64,000 nt of DNA from Streptomyces varsoviensis (GCF_000718635.1 NZ_JOBF01000003.1:310001-374000); one strand, 5' to 3'. Positions 1 to 8,113 are shown, counted from the stretch's first letter. Notes: generated by a model not told the origin, from the sequence alone. Translations and numbers: made by a program.

Positions 1-2
1 AG

Positions 3-629
3 CGGCTGCGGCGGCGGGCGGACTTGGAGCACTGGGCGGCGTTCCCCGCGTCCTTCGACGCGCTCGCCGACCTCATCGCGACGGTGGGCCGCGGCCCCGG
101 CGCGCCCGCCACGATCAGCGTGCTGTCGGGCGATGTGCACCACGCGTACGTGGCCGAGCCGGACTTCGGCCGCTTTCCGGGCGGGCTGACGAGCCGGGTG
201 TCCCAGTTGACCTGCTCCCCCGTGCACAACAGCATTCCCGCCGCGATGCGGCAGGGGTTCCGGTTCGGCTGGAGCCGGGCCGGGCGGTGGCTGGGGCGCG
301 GCTTCGCCCGGCACGGGCGGGTGGCGCCGCCGGCGGTGGAGTGGAGCAGGACGGGCGGGCCCTGGTTCGGCAATCAGCTCATGACGCTGACGCTGCGCGG
401 GCGCGGCGCGTGGCTGCGGCTGGACCAGGCGGTGTCGGGGCGGGAGCGGGACCGGGACGGTGCCGTCGGTCCGCTCAGTCGACGGAGCGGTCCGTCCAAT
501 CGGCAGAGCGGTCCGTTCAGTCGACAGAGCGGTCCGTTCAGCCGACCGGTAGACCGGGGGCGGGAGCTGCGGAAGGCGCGGAAGTTGCGGACGGCCATGG
601 AGGCGGAGCTGTCGCCGCCGACGGGGTGA
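3..629 (+). CDS. PhoD-like alkaline phosphatase, C-terminal part (5' end outside window)
   Basis: The reading frame is open from the first bases, so the gene begins before the window and only about 208 C-terminal residues are seen. The segment SGDVHHAYVA matches the GD(V/I)HH metal-binding motif near the C-terminal end of the catalytic domain of PhoD-type metallophosphatases, and the flanking VSQLTCSPVHN and NQLMTLTLRGR segments fit the same family. These enzymes hydrolyse phosphomono- or diesters. The last 50 residues are arginine/serine-rich and low-complexity, containing a 7-residue repeat (SGPFSRQ-like) encoded by a 21-bp tandem repeat. The tail is probably not catalytic. The family assignment is good; the substrate is unknown. 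Confidence 0.75.
   Translation, partial: RLRRRADLEHWAAFPASFDALADLIATVGRGPGAPATISVLSGDVHHAYVAEPDFGRFPGGLTSRVSQLTCSPVHNSIPAAMRQGFRFGWSRAGRWLGRGFARHGRVAPPAVEWSRTGGPWFGNQLMTLTLRGRGAWLRLDQAVSGRERDRDGAVGPLSRRSGPSNRQSGPFSRQSGPFSRPVDRGRELRKARKLRTAMEAELSPPTG
468..551 (+). repeat. 21-bp tandem repeat x4 inside the phosphatase C-terminus
   Basis: Four head-to-tail 21-bp units start at 468, 489, 510 and 531, each beginning GGTCCG and ending near CAGAGC. Units 1 and 3 are nearly identical. The period is a multiple of three, so the repeat stays in frame and encodes about four copies of a seven-residue Ser-Gly-Pro-x-x-Arg-x unit. Confidence 0.85.
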
Positions 630-684
630 GGCGGCTGAGACTGCGGGTGGTCGATACATCGAATTTGTCTGTACCAAAACAAGA

Positions 685-719
685 ACTTGAACTTGCAAGT
701 AACGATTAGGTCAACCTAA
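685..719. promoter_or_regulatory. Two palindromes upstream of doxX-like gene (candidate operators)
   Basis: A perfect 10-bp palindrome ACTTGCAAGT lies at 691-700, preceded by an overlapping ACTTGA half. A second inverted repeat, TTAGGT-CA-ACCTAA, follows at 706-719. They sit 44-78 bp before the start codon in an unusually AT-rich patch, so they probably overlap the promoter. The first resembles MarR-type operators. The second recalls, but is shorter than, the 19-bp actinobacterial iron box. Which regulator binds is inference. Confidence 0.5.
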
Positions 720-762
720 CCTGGGTCCCTCGTTTCCGTCCCCGACACGAGGAGTCCCCGCC

Positions 763-1239
763 ATGCCCCCCACCAATGCCCCCCTGAGCGACCGGCTCAC
801 CACGGCCAAGCCCTACGTCCTCTCCCTCTTCCGGATCGTCGTCGGGCTCCTCTTCGCCTGCCACGGCGCGGCGGCCCTCTTCGGCATACTCGGCGGCGCG
901 GGCGGCGGCGGCGACACGGTCGCGGCGGGCACCTGGCCCGGCTGGTACGCGGCAGTGATCCAGTTCGTCGGCGGCATCCTGGTGCTGCTCGGCCTCGGCT
1001 CCCGCACCGCCGCCCTGATCAGCTCCGGCTCCATGGCGTACGCGTACTTCAGCACCCACGCCCCCGAGGGCCTGTGGCCGCTGCTCAACGGCGGCGAGGC
1101 GTCCGCCATGTTCTGCTGGGCCTTCCTGCTGCTGGTCTTCACCGGCCCCGGCGCCCTGACCCTCGACCGAGTACTCGCCCGCTCCCGCCAGGAGACGCCC
1201 GCGGCGGCCCAGCAGCGCGAGCCGAGCGCCATCGGCTGA
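763..1239 (+). CDS. DoxX family membrane protein
   Basis: 158 residues with four predicted hydrophobic segments typical of DoxX: LFRIVVGLLFACHGAAALFG near residue 22, WYAAVIQFVGGILVLLGLG, TAALISSGSMAYAYF, and AMFCWAFLLLVFTGPGAL. The FRIxxGxxFxxHG start and the conserved Gly/Pro-rich end are standard for the family. The start ATG has a good Shine-Dalgarno (GAGGAG) about 8 bp upstream. DoxX proteins are small integral membrane proteins linked in other bacteria to redox or thiol stress, but the biochemical role is not defined here. The upstream palindromes suggest repressor control. The gene is monocistronic, followed by a 14-bp repeat and a GC-rich hairpin. Confidence 0.85.
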   Translation: MPPTNAPLSDRLTTAKPYVLSLFRIVVGLLFACHGAAALFGILGGAGGGGDTVAAGTWPGWYAAVIQFVGGILVLLGLGSRTAALISSGSMAYAYFSTHAPEGLWPLLNGGEASAMFCWAFLLLVFTGPGALTLDRVLARSRQETPAAAQQREPSAIG

Positions 1240-1290
1240 CGCACCGCGACTGACGCACCGCGACTGACGGACCGCGGCCGACGCACCACG
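1236..1290 (+). repeat. 14-bp tandem repeat x4 spanning the doxX stop codon
   Basis: Units of CTGACGCACCGCGA start at 1236, 1250, 1264 and 1278; the first two are identical and the others diverge by a few bases. The TGA stop of the DoxX gene (1237-1239) lies inside the first unit. Confidence 0.85.
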
Positions 1291-1336
1291 CTCCGCTCAA
1301 GCCGCTCAATCCGCGCGTTCCGCTCAGCGCGCCACC

Positions 1337-1363
1337 GGGGCCCCGTCCATCGGCCGGGGCCCC
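1337..1363. terminator. GC-rich hairpin downstream of doxX-like gene
   Basis: GGGGCCCCG (1337-1345) pairs with CGGGGCCCC (1355-1363) around a 9-base loop. There is no T-run, which is common for Streptomyces terminators. Confidence 0.5.
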
Positions 1364-1502
1364 ACCTGGGGCTTCGGGCCGGCGTCAGCCACCCCCACAC
1401 CCGGGACCCGCGCGTCGCGGGCGTACGCTGTACGGCTGTGAAGGCCGCTCCTGCCGCTCCCCTGCGACACCGCGGCGGGGGACCGTACCAGGAGATCAGG
1501 AC

Positions 1503-2153
1503 GTGTTGGAGCAGTTGGGGTCATTGGCCGACCCACCATGGATCTATGTGATCGTCGGCGTCTCCGTCCTGCTCGATGTCTTCCTGCCCGTCCTCCCCAG
1601 CGGCGTCCTGGTGATCACCGCCGCCACGGCGGCCGCCGGCTCGACCGCCGCCGACCGCGTCGCCGGCGTCGGCCCGGTCCACCCCGCGCACGACATCTCC
1701 ACCATGTTCTCCCTGATGCTGTGCGCCGCCACCGCCTCCGTACTCGGCGACCTCGTCGCCTACCGGCTCGCCTGGCGCGGCGGCCCCCGCTTCGACCGCG
1801 CCATGGCCCGCTCCCGCCGGCTCGCCGCCGCCCAGGCCAAGATCGGCACGGCGCTGTCGCGCGGCGGCGGCCCGCTCGTCGTCCTGGCCCGCTTCGCCCC
1901 GGCCGGCCGCTCGCTGGTGAGCATCGGCGCGGGCGTCATGCACCGCGATGTCGCCGAGTTCCTGCCCTGGTCCGCACTTGCCGGAGTGGTCTGGGCCGCT
2001 TACAGCGTGAGCCTCGGCTACTTCGGCGGCCAGTGGCTCGGGGCGACCTGGCTGGGCACGGCGGTCTCCGTCTTCGCCCTCTTCGCGGCGGGCGCGGGCG
2101 CGGGCTTCCTGATGCGCCGCCCGCGCGGCCCCCGCGAGAACCCCGCGCCGTAA
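1503..2153 (+). CDS. DedA/VTT-domain membrane protein
   Basis: 216 residues, GTG start with CAGGAG upstream. The N-terminal hydrophobic stretch (residues 14-40, YVIVGVSVLLDVFLPVLPSG) and the signature LARFAPAGRSLVSIGAGVMH around residues 127-146 match the VTT (formerly SNARE-associated/DedA) domain. Two C-terminal transmembrane helices end in an Arg/Pro tail. DedA-family proteins are polytopic membrane proteins implicated in lipid flipping and membrane homeostasis; the substrate here is unknown. It is shorter than many DedA proteins in its first loop. It appears to be a single-gene unit. Confidence 0.8.
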   Translation: MLEQLGSLADPPWIYVIVGVSVLLDVFLPVLPSGVLVITAATAAAGSTAADRVAGVGPVHPAHDISTMFSLMLCAATASVLGDLVAYRLAWRGGPRFDRAMARSRRLAAAQAKIGTALSRGGGPLVVLARFAPAGRSLVSIGAGVMHRDVAEFLPWSALAGVVWAAYSVSLGYFGGQWLGATWLGTAVSVFALFAAGAGAGFLMRRPRGPRENPAP

Positions 2154-2236
2154 GGACCGCAGGGCCGTAAGGCTGCGGGACCGCAGGACCGCGGAGACCA
2201 TAGGCACCGCGGGGCCGCAGCGACCATAGGCACCGC
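2147..2236 (+). repeat. Short imperfect tandem repeats spanning the VTT gene stop
   Basis: GCCGTAAGGACCGCAGG (2147-2163), which contains the TAA stop, is repeated imperfectly at 2164-2180. A perfect 15-bp direct repeat GACCATAGGCACCGC follows at 2196-2210 and 2222-2236. The region between the VTT and GNAT genes is otherwise noncoding. Confidence 0.75.
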
Positions 2237-2305
2237 CGGGGGACCTCAGCGCCATGGGGGCGCACCCGCGGGCGTGTTCGATCACTCCGGTGGGAGCATG
2301 GGCCG

Positions 2306-2818
2306 ATGAGTTCTCCGTGGACCGTCCGCCCCGAAACCCCCGCGGACATCGAGACCGTGCGCCGCATCACCCTCGACGCCTTCGGCAACCCCGGCGAGGC
2401 CGAGCTGGTCGACGCGTTGCGCACCGACCCCGGCTGGCTGCCGGGGCTGAGCCATGTCGCCGAGACGCCGGAGGGCGAGGTCGTCGCGCACGCCCTGCTG
2501 ACCCGCTGCCGGGTCGGCGACGCGCCGGCCGTGGCCCTCGCCCCGTGCTCGGTGCTGCCCGCGTGGCAGCGGCGCGGCGCCGGCGACGCCGTCATCCGCT
2601 CGCTCCTGGAGGCGGCCCGCGCCTCCGGCGAGCGGACGGCGATCGTGCTCGGCCACCCCGCGTACTACCCCCGGTTCGGATTCGAGCCCGCCTCCCGCTT
2701 CGGCATCCTGGCACCGCAGGAGTGGCCGGACGAGGCGTTCATGGCACTGTCCCTGGACCGGTCGGCGGAGCTGCCGAGCGGGATGGTGCGCTATGCGGCG
2801 GCGTTCGGAATCGACTGA
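2306..2818 (+). CDS. GNAT family N-acetyltransferase
   Basis: 170 residues. The GNAT acetyl-CoA-binding segment is visible as LPAWQRRGAGDAVIRSLLEA (about residues 89-108, the Q/RxxGxG/A motif A), followed by AIVLGHPAYYPRFGFEPA (motif B, with the YYPRFGF signature of the COG3153-type predicted acetyltransferases). Such enzymes transfer an acetyl group from acetyl-CoA to an amine; the acceptor cannot be read from the sequence. It is separated by repeats from both neighbours and shows no obvious operon partner. Confidence 0.85.
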   Translation: MSSPWTVRPETPADIETVRRITLDAFGNPGEAELVDALRTDPGWLPGLSHVAETPEGEVVAHALLTRCRVGDAPAVALAPCSVLPAWQRRGAGDAVIRSLLEAARASGERTAIVLGHPAYYPRFGFEPASRFGILAPQEWPDEAFMALSLDRSAELPSGMVRYAAAFGID

Positions 2819-2845
2819 CCGCCTGCCGCGCTGGGGCCGTGCCTA

Positions 2846-2964
2846 CGGACGTACGGGCGCGAGTACGGGCGCGAGTACGGGCGTACGGGCAGCGGCCCGG
2901 CCGCGAGGAGCGACCGAACCGCTGCCGAGCGACCGACCCGCTGCCGGGCGACCGACCCGCTGCC
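2846..2964 (+). repeat. Two minisatellites between GNAT gene and snapalysin gene
   Basis: At about 2846-2890 a 12-bp unit (GGGCGCGAGTAC) repeats about three times. At 2908-2964 three exact-length 19-bp units (GAGCGACCGAACCGCTGCC and variants) are tandem at 2908, 2927 and 2946. No coding potential is apparent. Confidence 0.8.
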
Positions 2965-2986
2965 GCGGGTGACCGACGCACTCCGC

Positions 2987-3052
2987 CGGTCCGTGCGCCG
3001 CAGCACACCGTGGCCTCAGCGGTCCATGCGCCGCAGCGCACCGTGGTCTCAG
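2987..3052 (+). repeat. 33-bp tandem duplication spanning the snapalysin stop codon
   Basis: Two 33-bp units (2987-3019 and 3020-3052) differ at only three positions. The second unit contains the snpA stop codon (TCA on this strand, 3049-3051) and the first carries the same trinucleotide in the same phase (3016-3018). Confidence 0.85.
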
Positions 3053-3711
3053 CGCACCTTGCGGAAGGCGTCCTTGTCGAAGGGGCTGATTCCGTTGGCC
3101 CAGAGCTGGTTGACGCGGGCCCGCTCCTGGGCGTTGGGCTGGGTGTTCTGGCAGGACGGGCCGGGGCCGCCGCCCGACATCAGCTCGCTGCACGGGCCGG
3201 AGTAGTGGTCCGGGAGGCCGAGCACGTGCCCGGTCTCGTGGGCGACCACGCGCACCGAGTTGTACTGCTGGTTCTGCCGGTAGTCGAGGAATATGTAGCC
3301 CCGGCCGTGGCCGTCCGTGCTGGCGTAGGAGCCGCGCGGGTCGTTGCCCTCGCGGTACGAGAAGTCGCCGCGACCGCTGCCGGCGCGCAACTGGACGTTA
3401 CGGACCGCGCTGTTCCAGATCTGGGTGCTGCTGGCTATCTGGGAGGCGAAGGACGGCGCGCGGCTGGCGTCGTAGGTGACCGTCACGACCGCCAGGTTCG
3501 GGTTGGCCGCCTTCTTCGCTCTGGCGACCTTCATCACCGCGTCGAAGAACGCCTTGCTGTTGGCCTGGTCGGCGGCCGACCCGGCGTACGAGGAGGTGGT
3601 GTACTGCTGGGTGGAGTGGTCCGCTGCCGAGGCGGCGGTGGGCAGGGCCGTCATCGAGGCGGCCAGGCCCAGTCCGAGCACCACCGAGAACACGGTCTTG
3701 GAACGGATCAT
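3049..3711 (-). CDS. snpA: Snapalysin (secreted M7 zinc metalloprotease)
   Basis: 220 residues from the ATG at 3711. Residues 1-29 form a Sec signal peptide ([18 protein letters not shown]... ending TAASA). The zinc-binding [13 protein letters not shown] motif lies at about residues 158-170, the HExxHxxGxxD arrangement diagnostic of snapalysin, the smallest Streptomyces neutral protease. Two cysteines (about residues 174 and 187) are placed to form the disulfide near the active site. It is secreted and, in known cases, cleaves next to aromatic residues after removal of a short propeptide. It is divergently arranged with the LysR gene at 3945, matching the known snpA/snpR pair. The frame continues upstream, but the signal peptide fixes the start. 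Confidence 0.95.
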   Translation of the reverse strand: MIRSKTVFSVVLGLGLAASMTALPTAASAADHSTQQYTTSSYAGSAADQANSKAFFDAVMKVARAKKAANPNLAVVTVTYDASRAPSFASQIASSTQIWNSAVRNVQLRAGSGRGDFSYREGNDPRGSYASTDGHGRGYIFLDYRQNQQYNSVRVVAHETGHVLGLPDHYSGPCSELMSGGGPGPSCQNTQPNAQERARVNQLWANGISPFDKDAFRKVR

Positions 3712-3944
3712 GTGGGGGACTCCATTCGAGCCGGGGCCCCGCGGGCCGCTGGTGGGCAACGGCCGGGGGCGCACCGGGGAATTTTTTGGTCCCGCAGAGT
3801 GTCCGCCGAGTTCTCGGCGGCGCGGATGATGCCAGTGAGGCATAGCCCGGTCCAATCTCCGGGCCGTTCGCTGAGCAGATCTCCTCGCACAAACGTCCTG
3901 TTCGCGCGGTTTAAGCGTCTGGTGTGTCTCGCGGGAGCGCCGTT
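3712..3944. promoter_or_regulatory. Divergent snapalysin / LysR promoter region
   Basis: This 233-bp noncoding region separates the two divergent genes. LysR regulators normally bind such shared regions (T-N11-A type sites) and activate the neighbouring gene. I see no single perfect palindrome, only a relatively AT-rich stretch around 3780-3830 and 3885-3915. Confidence 0.5.
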
Positions 3945-5021
3945 ATGCTCCGGCCCGTGGAGCTCGATGTGAGGCACCTCCGCGCGCTGTGCGCGATCGC
4001 CGACACAGGCAGCGTGCGCAAGGCCGCGCTGCAACTGGGCATGACCCAGCCCTCGCTCACCACACAGCTCCGGCGCATCGAGAAGGCCATCGGCGGCCTG
4101 CTGTTCACCCGCGAGCAGACGGGCAGCAGGCCCACCCCGCTGGGGCACTCGGTGCTGTCCCGGGCCCGGCCCATCGTGGCCGAGATGACCGCCCTGGTGA
4201 CCGCCGCGCGGGACGCGGTCGTGGACGCCGGCGCGGCGCGGCTGCGGATCGGGAGCGTCGGCAGCCGGGCGGTGGCGGGCTGGCTGCGCCGCGTGCACGC
4301 CCGGTTCCCGGACACGGACACCACGATCCACATCGACGTGTCCGCGCACACCCTGCTCCAGATGGTGGCGACGAACCAGCTCGACATCGCCTTCGTACAC
4401 GAGCCGGAGGGGTTCCCGCTGCGCCTGCCGCCCGGCGTGGAGCAGCGCGTACTGGTCGCCCGCGAGCCGCAGTTCGTCACGCTGTCCGCGGCGCACGAGG
4501 CGGCGGCGCGGGCGGTCGTGCCGCTGTCGCTGCTGGCCGACGACGCGTGGATGGTGGACCCGACGGCGGACCACGAGGGGGCGGCGATGCGCCGCGTCTT
4601 CACCCTCGCCGGGCTGGACCCGCGTGTGGTGCACGTACGCGACAACACCACCGCCGCCGAACTGGCCGCCGCCGGCGAGGCCGTACGCCCCTGCCAGCCC
4701 ACCTCGCCGCCGTACCGCGGCACGGTGATCCGCCCGCTGCGCGGCGATCCGCTGGCGGTCCGGCTGCTGCTCGTGTCCCGGGCGAGGTCCTTCGCCGCCG
4801 CCGAGTTCGACGCCCTGTACGCGGACCTCAAGGCGTCGTACCTGGAGCTGGCGCGCGCGAACCCGGTCTACCTGGAGTGGCTGCTGCGCCACGGCAGCCC
4901 GCTCCTCGACGCCCCGGAGGACCCGCTGCCCGCGGCGGGCGGCTATGCGGCGCGGGTGCGCCGGGTGGCGTTCCGGGGCGACGACGACACGCGGGGAAGC
5001 TTCCAGCCGGCGGACCGCTGA
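3945..5021 (+). CDS. LysR family transcriptional activator, likely of snapalysin
   Basis: 358 residues from the ATG at 3945 (GGGAG seven bases upstream; a GTG at 3924 is the alternative). The N-terminal winged helix-turn-helix is clear: LDVRHLRALCAIADTGSVRKAALQLGMTQPSLTTQLRRIEK spans the LysR HTH, followed by a linker helix and a periplasmic-binding-fold effector domain (residues about 90-300). The C-terminal extension of about 50 residues is longer than typical LysR proteins. The divergent position next to snpA is that of snpR/mprR activators in Streptomyces, so control of snpA is the likely role. The effector is unknown. Confidence 0.85.
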   Translation: MLRPVELDVRHLRALCAIADTGSVRKAALQLGMTQPSLTTQLRRIEKAIGGLLFTREQTGSRPTPLGHSVLSRARPIVAEMTALVTAARDAVVDAGAARLRIGSVGSRAVAGWLRRVHARFPDTDTTIHIDVSAHTLLQMVATNQLDIAFVHEPEGFPLRLPPGVEQRVLVAREPQFVTLSAAHEAAARAVVPLSLLADDAWMVDPTADHEGAAMRRVFTLAGLDPRVVHVRDNTTAAELAAAGEAVRPCQPTSPPYRGTVIRPLRGDPLAVRLLLVSRARSFAAAEFDALYADLKASYLELARANPVYLEWLLRHGSPLLDAPEDPLPAAGGYAARVRRVAFRGDDDTRGSFQPADR

Positions 5022-5039
5022 GGGGCGGGACCCGTTGGC

Positions 5040-5852
5040 TCACCTCACCGTGTGCACGTGAAGTCCGCTCTGGCCGGGGGCGATGGTGTCGCGCAGCACG
5101 AGGTCGTCGTCGTAGTCGCCGCTGTTCTGCCGCCGGAAGGGGATCGGCTCGGCGGTCGGGATGGCGAGGAGCCGCTCCCGCAGCCGCCCGGCGAGCTCTC
5201 GGTATTCGACGTAGCCGACCTCCGAGACGCGGTCGGCGCTGGTGACGATGAACGGTGGTACGACGGACATGCCCATGTACCAGAACGCGCCGTGCTGCAC
5301 GGGGAACAGCAGCTCGTTGATGTCGCCGTTCACCCCGCGCGGCCCGAATCCGGCCGCGGTGGCCCCGGCCGTCACGAGGACCATGGCGCGCCGCCCGGCC
5401 AGCCCACCGTCCCCGTAGCGCAGCGACCGGCCGGGGGCCTGCGGGTCGGGAATCCCGTAGGCGAACCCCTTGACGAGGACGCGGTCGAACCAGCCCTTGA
5501 GGATGGCGGGCATGCCGTGCCACCACAGGGGGAACTGCAGGACGACGGTGTCGGCCCAGAGGAGCTTCTCCTGCTCGGCGCGGATGTCGTCGCTCAGCTC
5601 GCCGGCCTCGTACGCGCGCTTGCTGTGCCGGGCGACGAGGAACCGCTCGTCGGCGTCGGTATCGGCACCGGCACCGGTGTGGGAACCCCGCCGGTAGTCG
5701 GAGCGGTCGACGACGGGGTTCCAGCCCATGGCGTAGAGGTCGGAGAGCCGGGTCTCGTGGCCGAGCTCTTCGAGGGCGCGGATGCCGTCGTCGCGCAGGG
5801 AGGCGTTGAGCGAGCGCTGTTCGGGGTGGGCGAAGAGCCACAGGACCTTCAT
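5040..5852 (-). CDS. NAD(P)H-dependent flavodoxin-fold oxidoreductase (NQO1/KefF family)
   Basis: 270 residues from the ATG at 5852. MKVLWLFAHPEQRSLNASL is the N-terminal FMN/FAD-binding strand-loop of the NAD(P)H:quinone oxidoreductase (Flavodoxin_2) family. FPLWWHGMPAILKGWFDRV, near residues 110-128, is the second signature. The family reduces quinones or azo/nitro compounds with two electrons. It has an inserted Gly/Asp-rich stretch (about residues 55-65). It lies divergently to the GlxA-type regulator at 5980, 127 bp apart, which suggests that regulator controls it. Confidence 0.85.
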   Translation of the reverse strand: MKVLWLFAHPEQRSLNASLRDDGIRALEELGHETRLSDLYAMGWNPVVDRSDYRRGSHTGAGADTDADERFLVARHSKRAYEAGELSDDIRAEQEKLLWADTVVLQFPLWWHGMPAILKGWFDRVLVKGFAYGIPDPQAPGRSLRYGDGGLAGRRAMVLVTAGATAAGFGPRGVNGDINELLFPVQHGAFWYMGMSVVPPFIVTSADRVSEVGYVEYRELAGRLRERLLAIPTAEPIPFRRQNSGDYDDDLVLRDTIAPGQSGLHVHTVR

Positions 5853-5979
5853 CTGCCGTCCTCTCACGATGCGGCGCGACCTGGCCTGATCGCGCCTTCG
5901 GTGGTGCGGCTTCCGATGGTGCGGGGCGGGCCCGGACGGATCGAGTGGCCTGATGGCCAGGTTGTGTGAGGATCGGGCC

Positions 5980-7032
5980 ATGGCTTTCTTCCCACACCCC
6001 GGCCGGCACCGGGTCGCCGTGTTCGTACGCCATGGCCTGCTGCCGATGGAGATGGGCATCGTGCACCGGCTGTTCGGCCAGGCCGTCTCGGCCGAGGGGG
6101 AACCGCTGTATACGGTCACGACCTGCACGCTCACGCCCGGCGCGGTCCGTACGGACACCGATGTCACCGTGAACGTCGAGCACGGCCCGCAGGCCCTCGC
6201 CGAGGCCGACACGGTGATCCTGCCGGGCTCGGACGAGGACTACGACGGCCTGTGCGCCGGAGACCTCGACGCGCCACTCGCCGAGGCCCTGGCCCTGATC
6301 CGGCCCGGCACCCGGATCGCGTCGATCTGTACGGGCTCCTTCGTGCTGGCGGCGGCGGGGTTCCTCGACGGGCGCCGCGCCACGACGCACTGGAAGTCGA
6401 GCGATCTCTTCCGGAAGCTGCATCCGGACATCGAACTGGACCCGGACGTCCTCTATACGGACGACGACAACGTCCTCACCTCGGCGGGCGTCGCCTCCGG
6501 CATCGACCTGTGCCTGCACATGATCCGCTGCGACCACGGGGCGGCCGTCGCCAACGAGGTCGCCCGCGGCACGGTCGTCTCACCGCACCGCGACGGCGGC
6601 CAGGCCCAGTTCATCCGCCGCCCGGTCCCCGAGCCCCAGATCTCCTCCACCGGCGCGGCCCGCGCCTGGGCCCTCCGCCATCTGCACCGCCCCTTGTCCC
6701 TGCGCGAGATGGCGGCGCGGGAGTCGATGAGCGTACGCACGTTCACCCGCAGGTTCCGCGAGGAGGCCGGGCTGTCGCCGGGCCAGTGGCTGACCCAGCA
6801 GCGCGTGGAACACGCCCGCCGGCTGCTGGAGGAGTCCGAACTCCCCGTCGACCGGGTGGCGGCGGACGCGGGCTTCGGCACGGCGTCCTCGCTGCGCCAG
6901 CACTTCCAGTCGGCCCTGGGGGTCTCCCCGAGCGCGTACCGCTCCACCTTCCGCTGCCCGCGGGAACGGGAGGGGGCGCCCCGCGCGCAGAGCACAGGAC
7001 GCCCCCGGACATCACGACCGTACCGGTCCTAA
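5980..7032 (+). CDS. GlxA family transcriptional regulator (DJ-1/PfpI + AraC HTH)
   Basis: 350 residues from the ATG at 5980, preceded by GAGGA. The N-terminal half is a DJ-1/PfpI class I amidotransferase-like domain (RVAVFVRHGLLPMEMGIVH; ASICTGSFVLAAAGFLDGR containing the nucleophile-elbow Cys). The C-terminal 100 residues carry two AraC helix-turn-helix motifs (LSLREMAARESMSVRTFTRRF and VDRVAADAGFGTASSLRQHF). The domain order is that of GlxA/FtrA-like activators. The adjacent divergent oxidoreductase is the likely target. Its stop codon overlaps the stop of the convergent gene at 7029. Confidence 0.9.
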   Translation: MAFFPHPGRHRVAVFVRHGLLPMEMGIVHRLFGQAVSAEGEPLYTVTTCTLTPGAVRTDTDVTVNVEHGPQALAEADTVILPGSDEDYDGLCAGDLDAPLAEALALIRPGTRIASICTGSFVLAAAGFLDGRRATTHWKSSDLFRKLHPDIELDPDVLYTDDDNVLTSAGVASGIDLCLHMIRCDHGAAVANEVARGTVVSPHRDGGQAQFIRRPVPEPQISSTGAARAWALRHLHRPLSLREMAARESMSVRTFTRRFREEAGLSPGQWLTQQRVEHARRLLEESELPVDRVAADAGFGTASSLRQHFQSALGVSPSAYRSTFRCPREREGAPRAQSTGRPRTSRPYRS

Positions 7033-7469
7033 CTACGGGCGAACGAACCGCAGTTGGTGCCGGTCGTGGCGACGGACACCCCGTCGATCTCGCCGCCCCA
7101 GTCGACGCACGAGCCGCGAGCGGCGAGATAGACCGGCCCGGCATACGTGCCGTACTGCCCCCCGTCCGACGCGGGCGAACCGTGCCCGCCGCTCTGGCCG
7201 ACCCAGGCCCGTACGAAGACGGGCGCGCCGGGCGTATTGCGAATGGTGACCGCGCAATTCTTGCCGGTGGCGGAGCTGTACGTCAGATACACCTTCCCCT
7301 TGTCCCCGATCGGCGCCGAATTCACCACGCCGTAACCCGCCCCGCACACCCCGTTATAAGCGGCCCCCGCCGCGACGGGCGCCGCCGAGGCGGCCGTACC
7401 CGCCCCCACAACCATCAGCCCCGCCGCCGCGAAGACGGCACCCCCGACCGCGATACGCACACGCTTCAC
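7029..7469 (-). CDS. SapA-like spore-associated secreted protein
   Basis: 146 residues from the GTG at 7469 (GGGAGTG just upstream). Residues 1-33 are a signal peptide (VKRVRIAVGGAVFAAAGLMV ... ASAAP). The mature part, AYNGVCGAGYGVVNSAPIGD, then VYLTYSSATGKNCAVTIRN and a C-terminal pair of cysteines, matches Streptomyces spore-associated protein A (SapA), a small exported protein recovered from spore surfaces. Four cysteines suggest two disulfides. The function in the spore coat is not known. An upstream in-frame ATG pair exists (to 7505) but would bury the signal peptide. It is convergent with the AraC-type gene, with overlapping stop codons. Confidence 0.75.
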   Translation of the reverse strand: MKRVRIAVGGAVFAAAGLMVVGAGTAASAAPVAAGAAYNGVCGAGYGVVNSAPIGDKGKVYLTYSSATGKNCAVTIRNTPGAPVFVRAWVGQSGGHGSPASDGGQYGTYAGPVYLAARGSCVDWGGEIDGVSVATTGTNCGSFARS

Positions 7470-7666
7470 GAAACACTCCCCATTTCGATTGCCGTTGCGC
7501 ATCAAGAGACATGCAGGGCCGAAGGATGGTTGTACAGCACGAGTGAACTACTGCCACGATGGAGTGAGTTGCACCATCCACCCTCCTCCACGCTCCGAAC
7601 CGCTCTACCTGATAAGGGCGTTCACTGACCGCGCAATCCTCAGCGGTTTCAGCGGCATAGGCGTGG

Positions 7667-8023
7667 CTACCGCTGCCGCCCCCGGGATTCCTGGAAATCC
7701 GTCACGGCCTCGCCGTGGGTGTGGGACCACTCGGTCAGCACGGCGATCGGCGGCAGCAGCGTGCGGCCCAGGTCGGTCAGTACGTAGTCGACCTTCCCGC
7801 CTCCGGCGTGCCGTTCGACCAGGCCGAAGCCTTGCAGTCGCCGCAGTGTGTGGGTCAGGACCTTCCGCGAGACGCCGCCGATCAGGTCGATCAGCTCGCC
7901 GTGTCTGCGGGGTTCGCGGCGCAACGCGTAGAGCACGACCACGGCCCATTTGTCGGCGATGATCTCGACGGCCAGCCGGGCGGGGCAGTCGGCGAGGAAG
8001 TCGCTTCCGGGGTAGGCGGGCAC
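7667..8023 (-). CDS. HxlR family transcriptional regulator
   Basis: 118 residues from the GTG at 8023. The HxlR winged helix is explicit: CPARLAVEIIADKWAVVVLY, then LIDLIGGVSRKVLTHTLRRL (recognition helix) and GLVERHAGGGKVDYVLTDLG (wing). The Cys at about residue 12 is the conserved HxlR cysteine that in some members senses electrophiles or quinones. It is divergently transcribed from the deacetylase/NmrA operon at 8114, 90 bp away, and is the likely repressor of that operon. Confidence 0.9.
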   Translation of the reverse strand: MPAYPGSDFLADCPARLAVEIIADKWAVVVLYALRREPRRHGELIDLIGGVSRKVLTHTLRRLQGFGLVERHAGGGKVDYVLTDLGRTLLPPIAVLTEWSHTHGEAVTDFQESRGRQR

Positions 8024-8113
8024 GCCCCCGACGATAGCCCGCCGCCGGGAACCGGGAGGTAACCGGCGCCTCCCTAGCGTCGTCGGCGGAAGCTGCCGAG
8101 GGAGGGAGAACCG

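Noticed and set aside
706..719. A true DmdR/IdeR iron box upstream of doxX
   Set aside because: The inverted repeat is 14 bp, not the 19-bp consensus, and the centre does not match; kept only as an unspecified operator.
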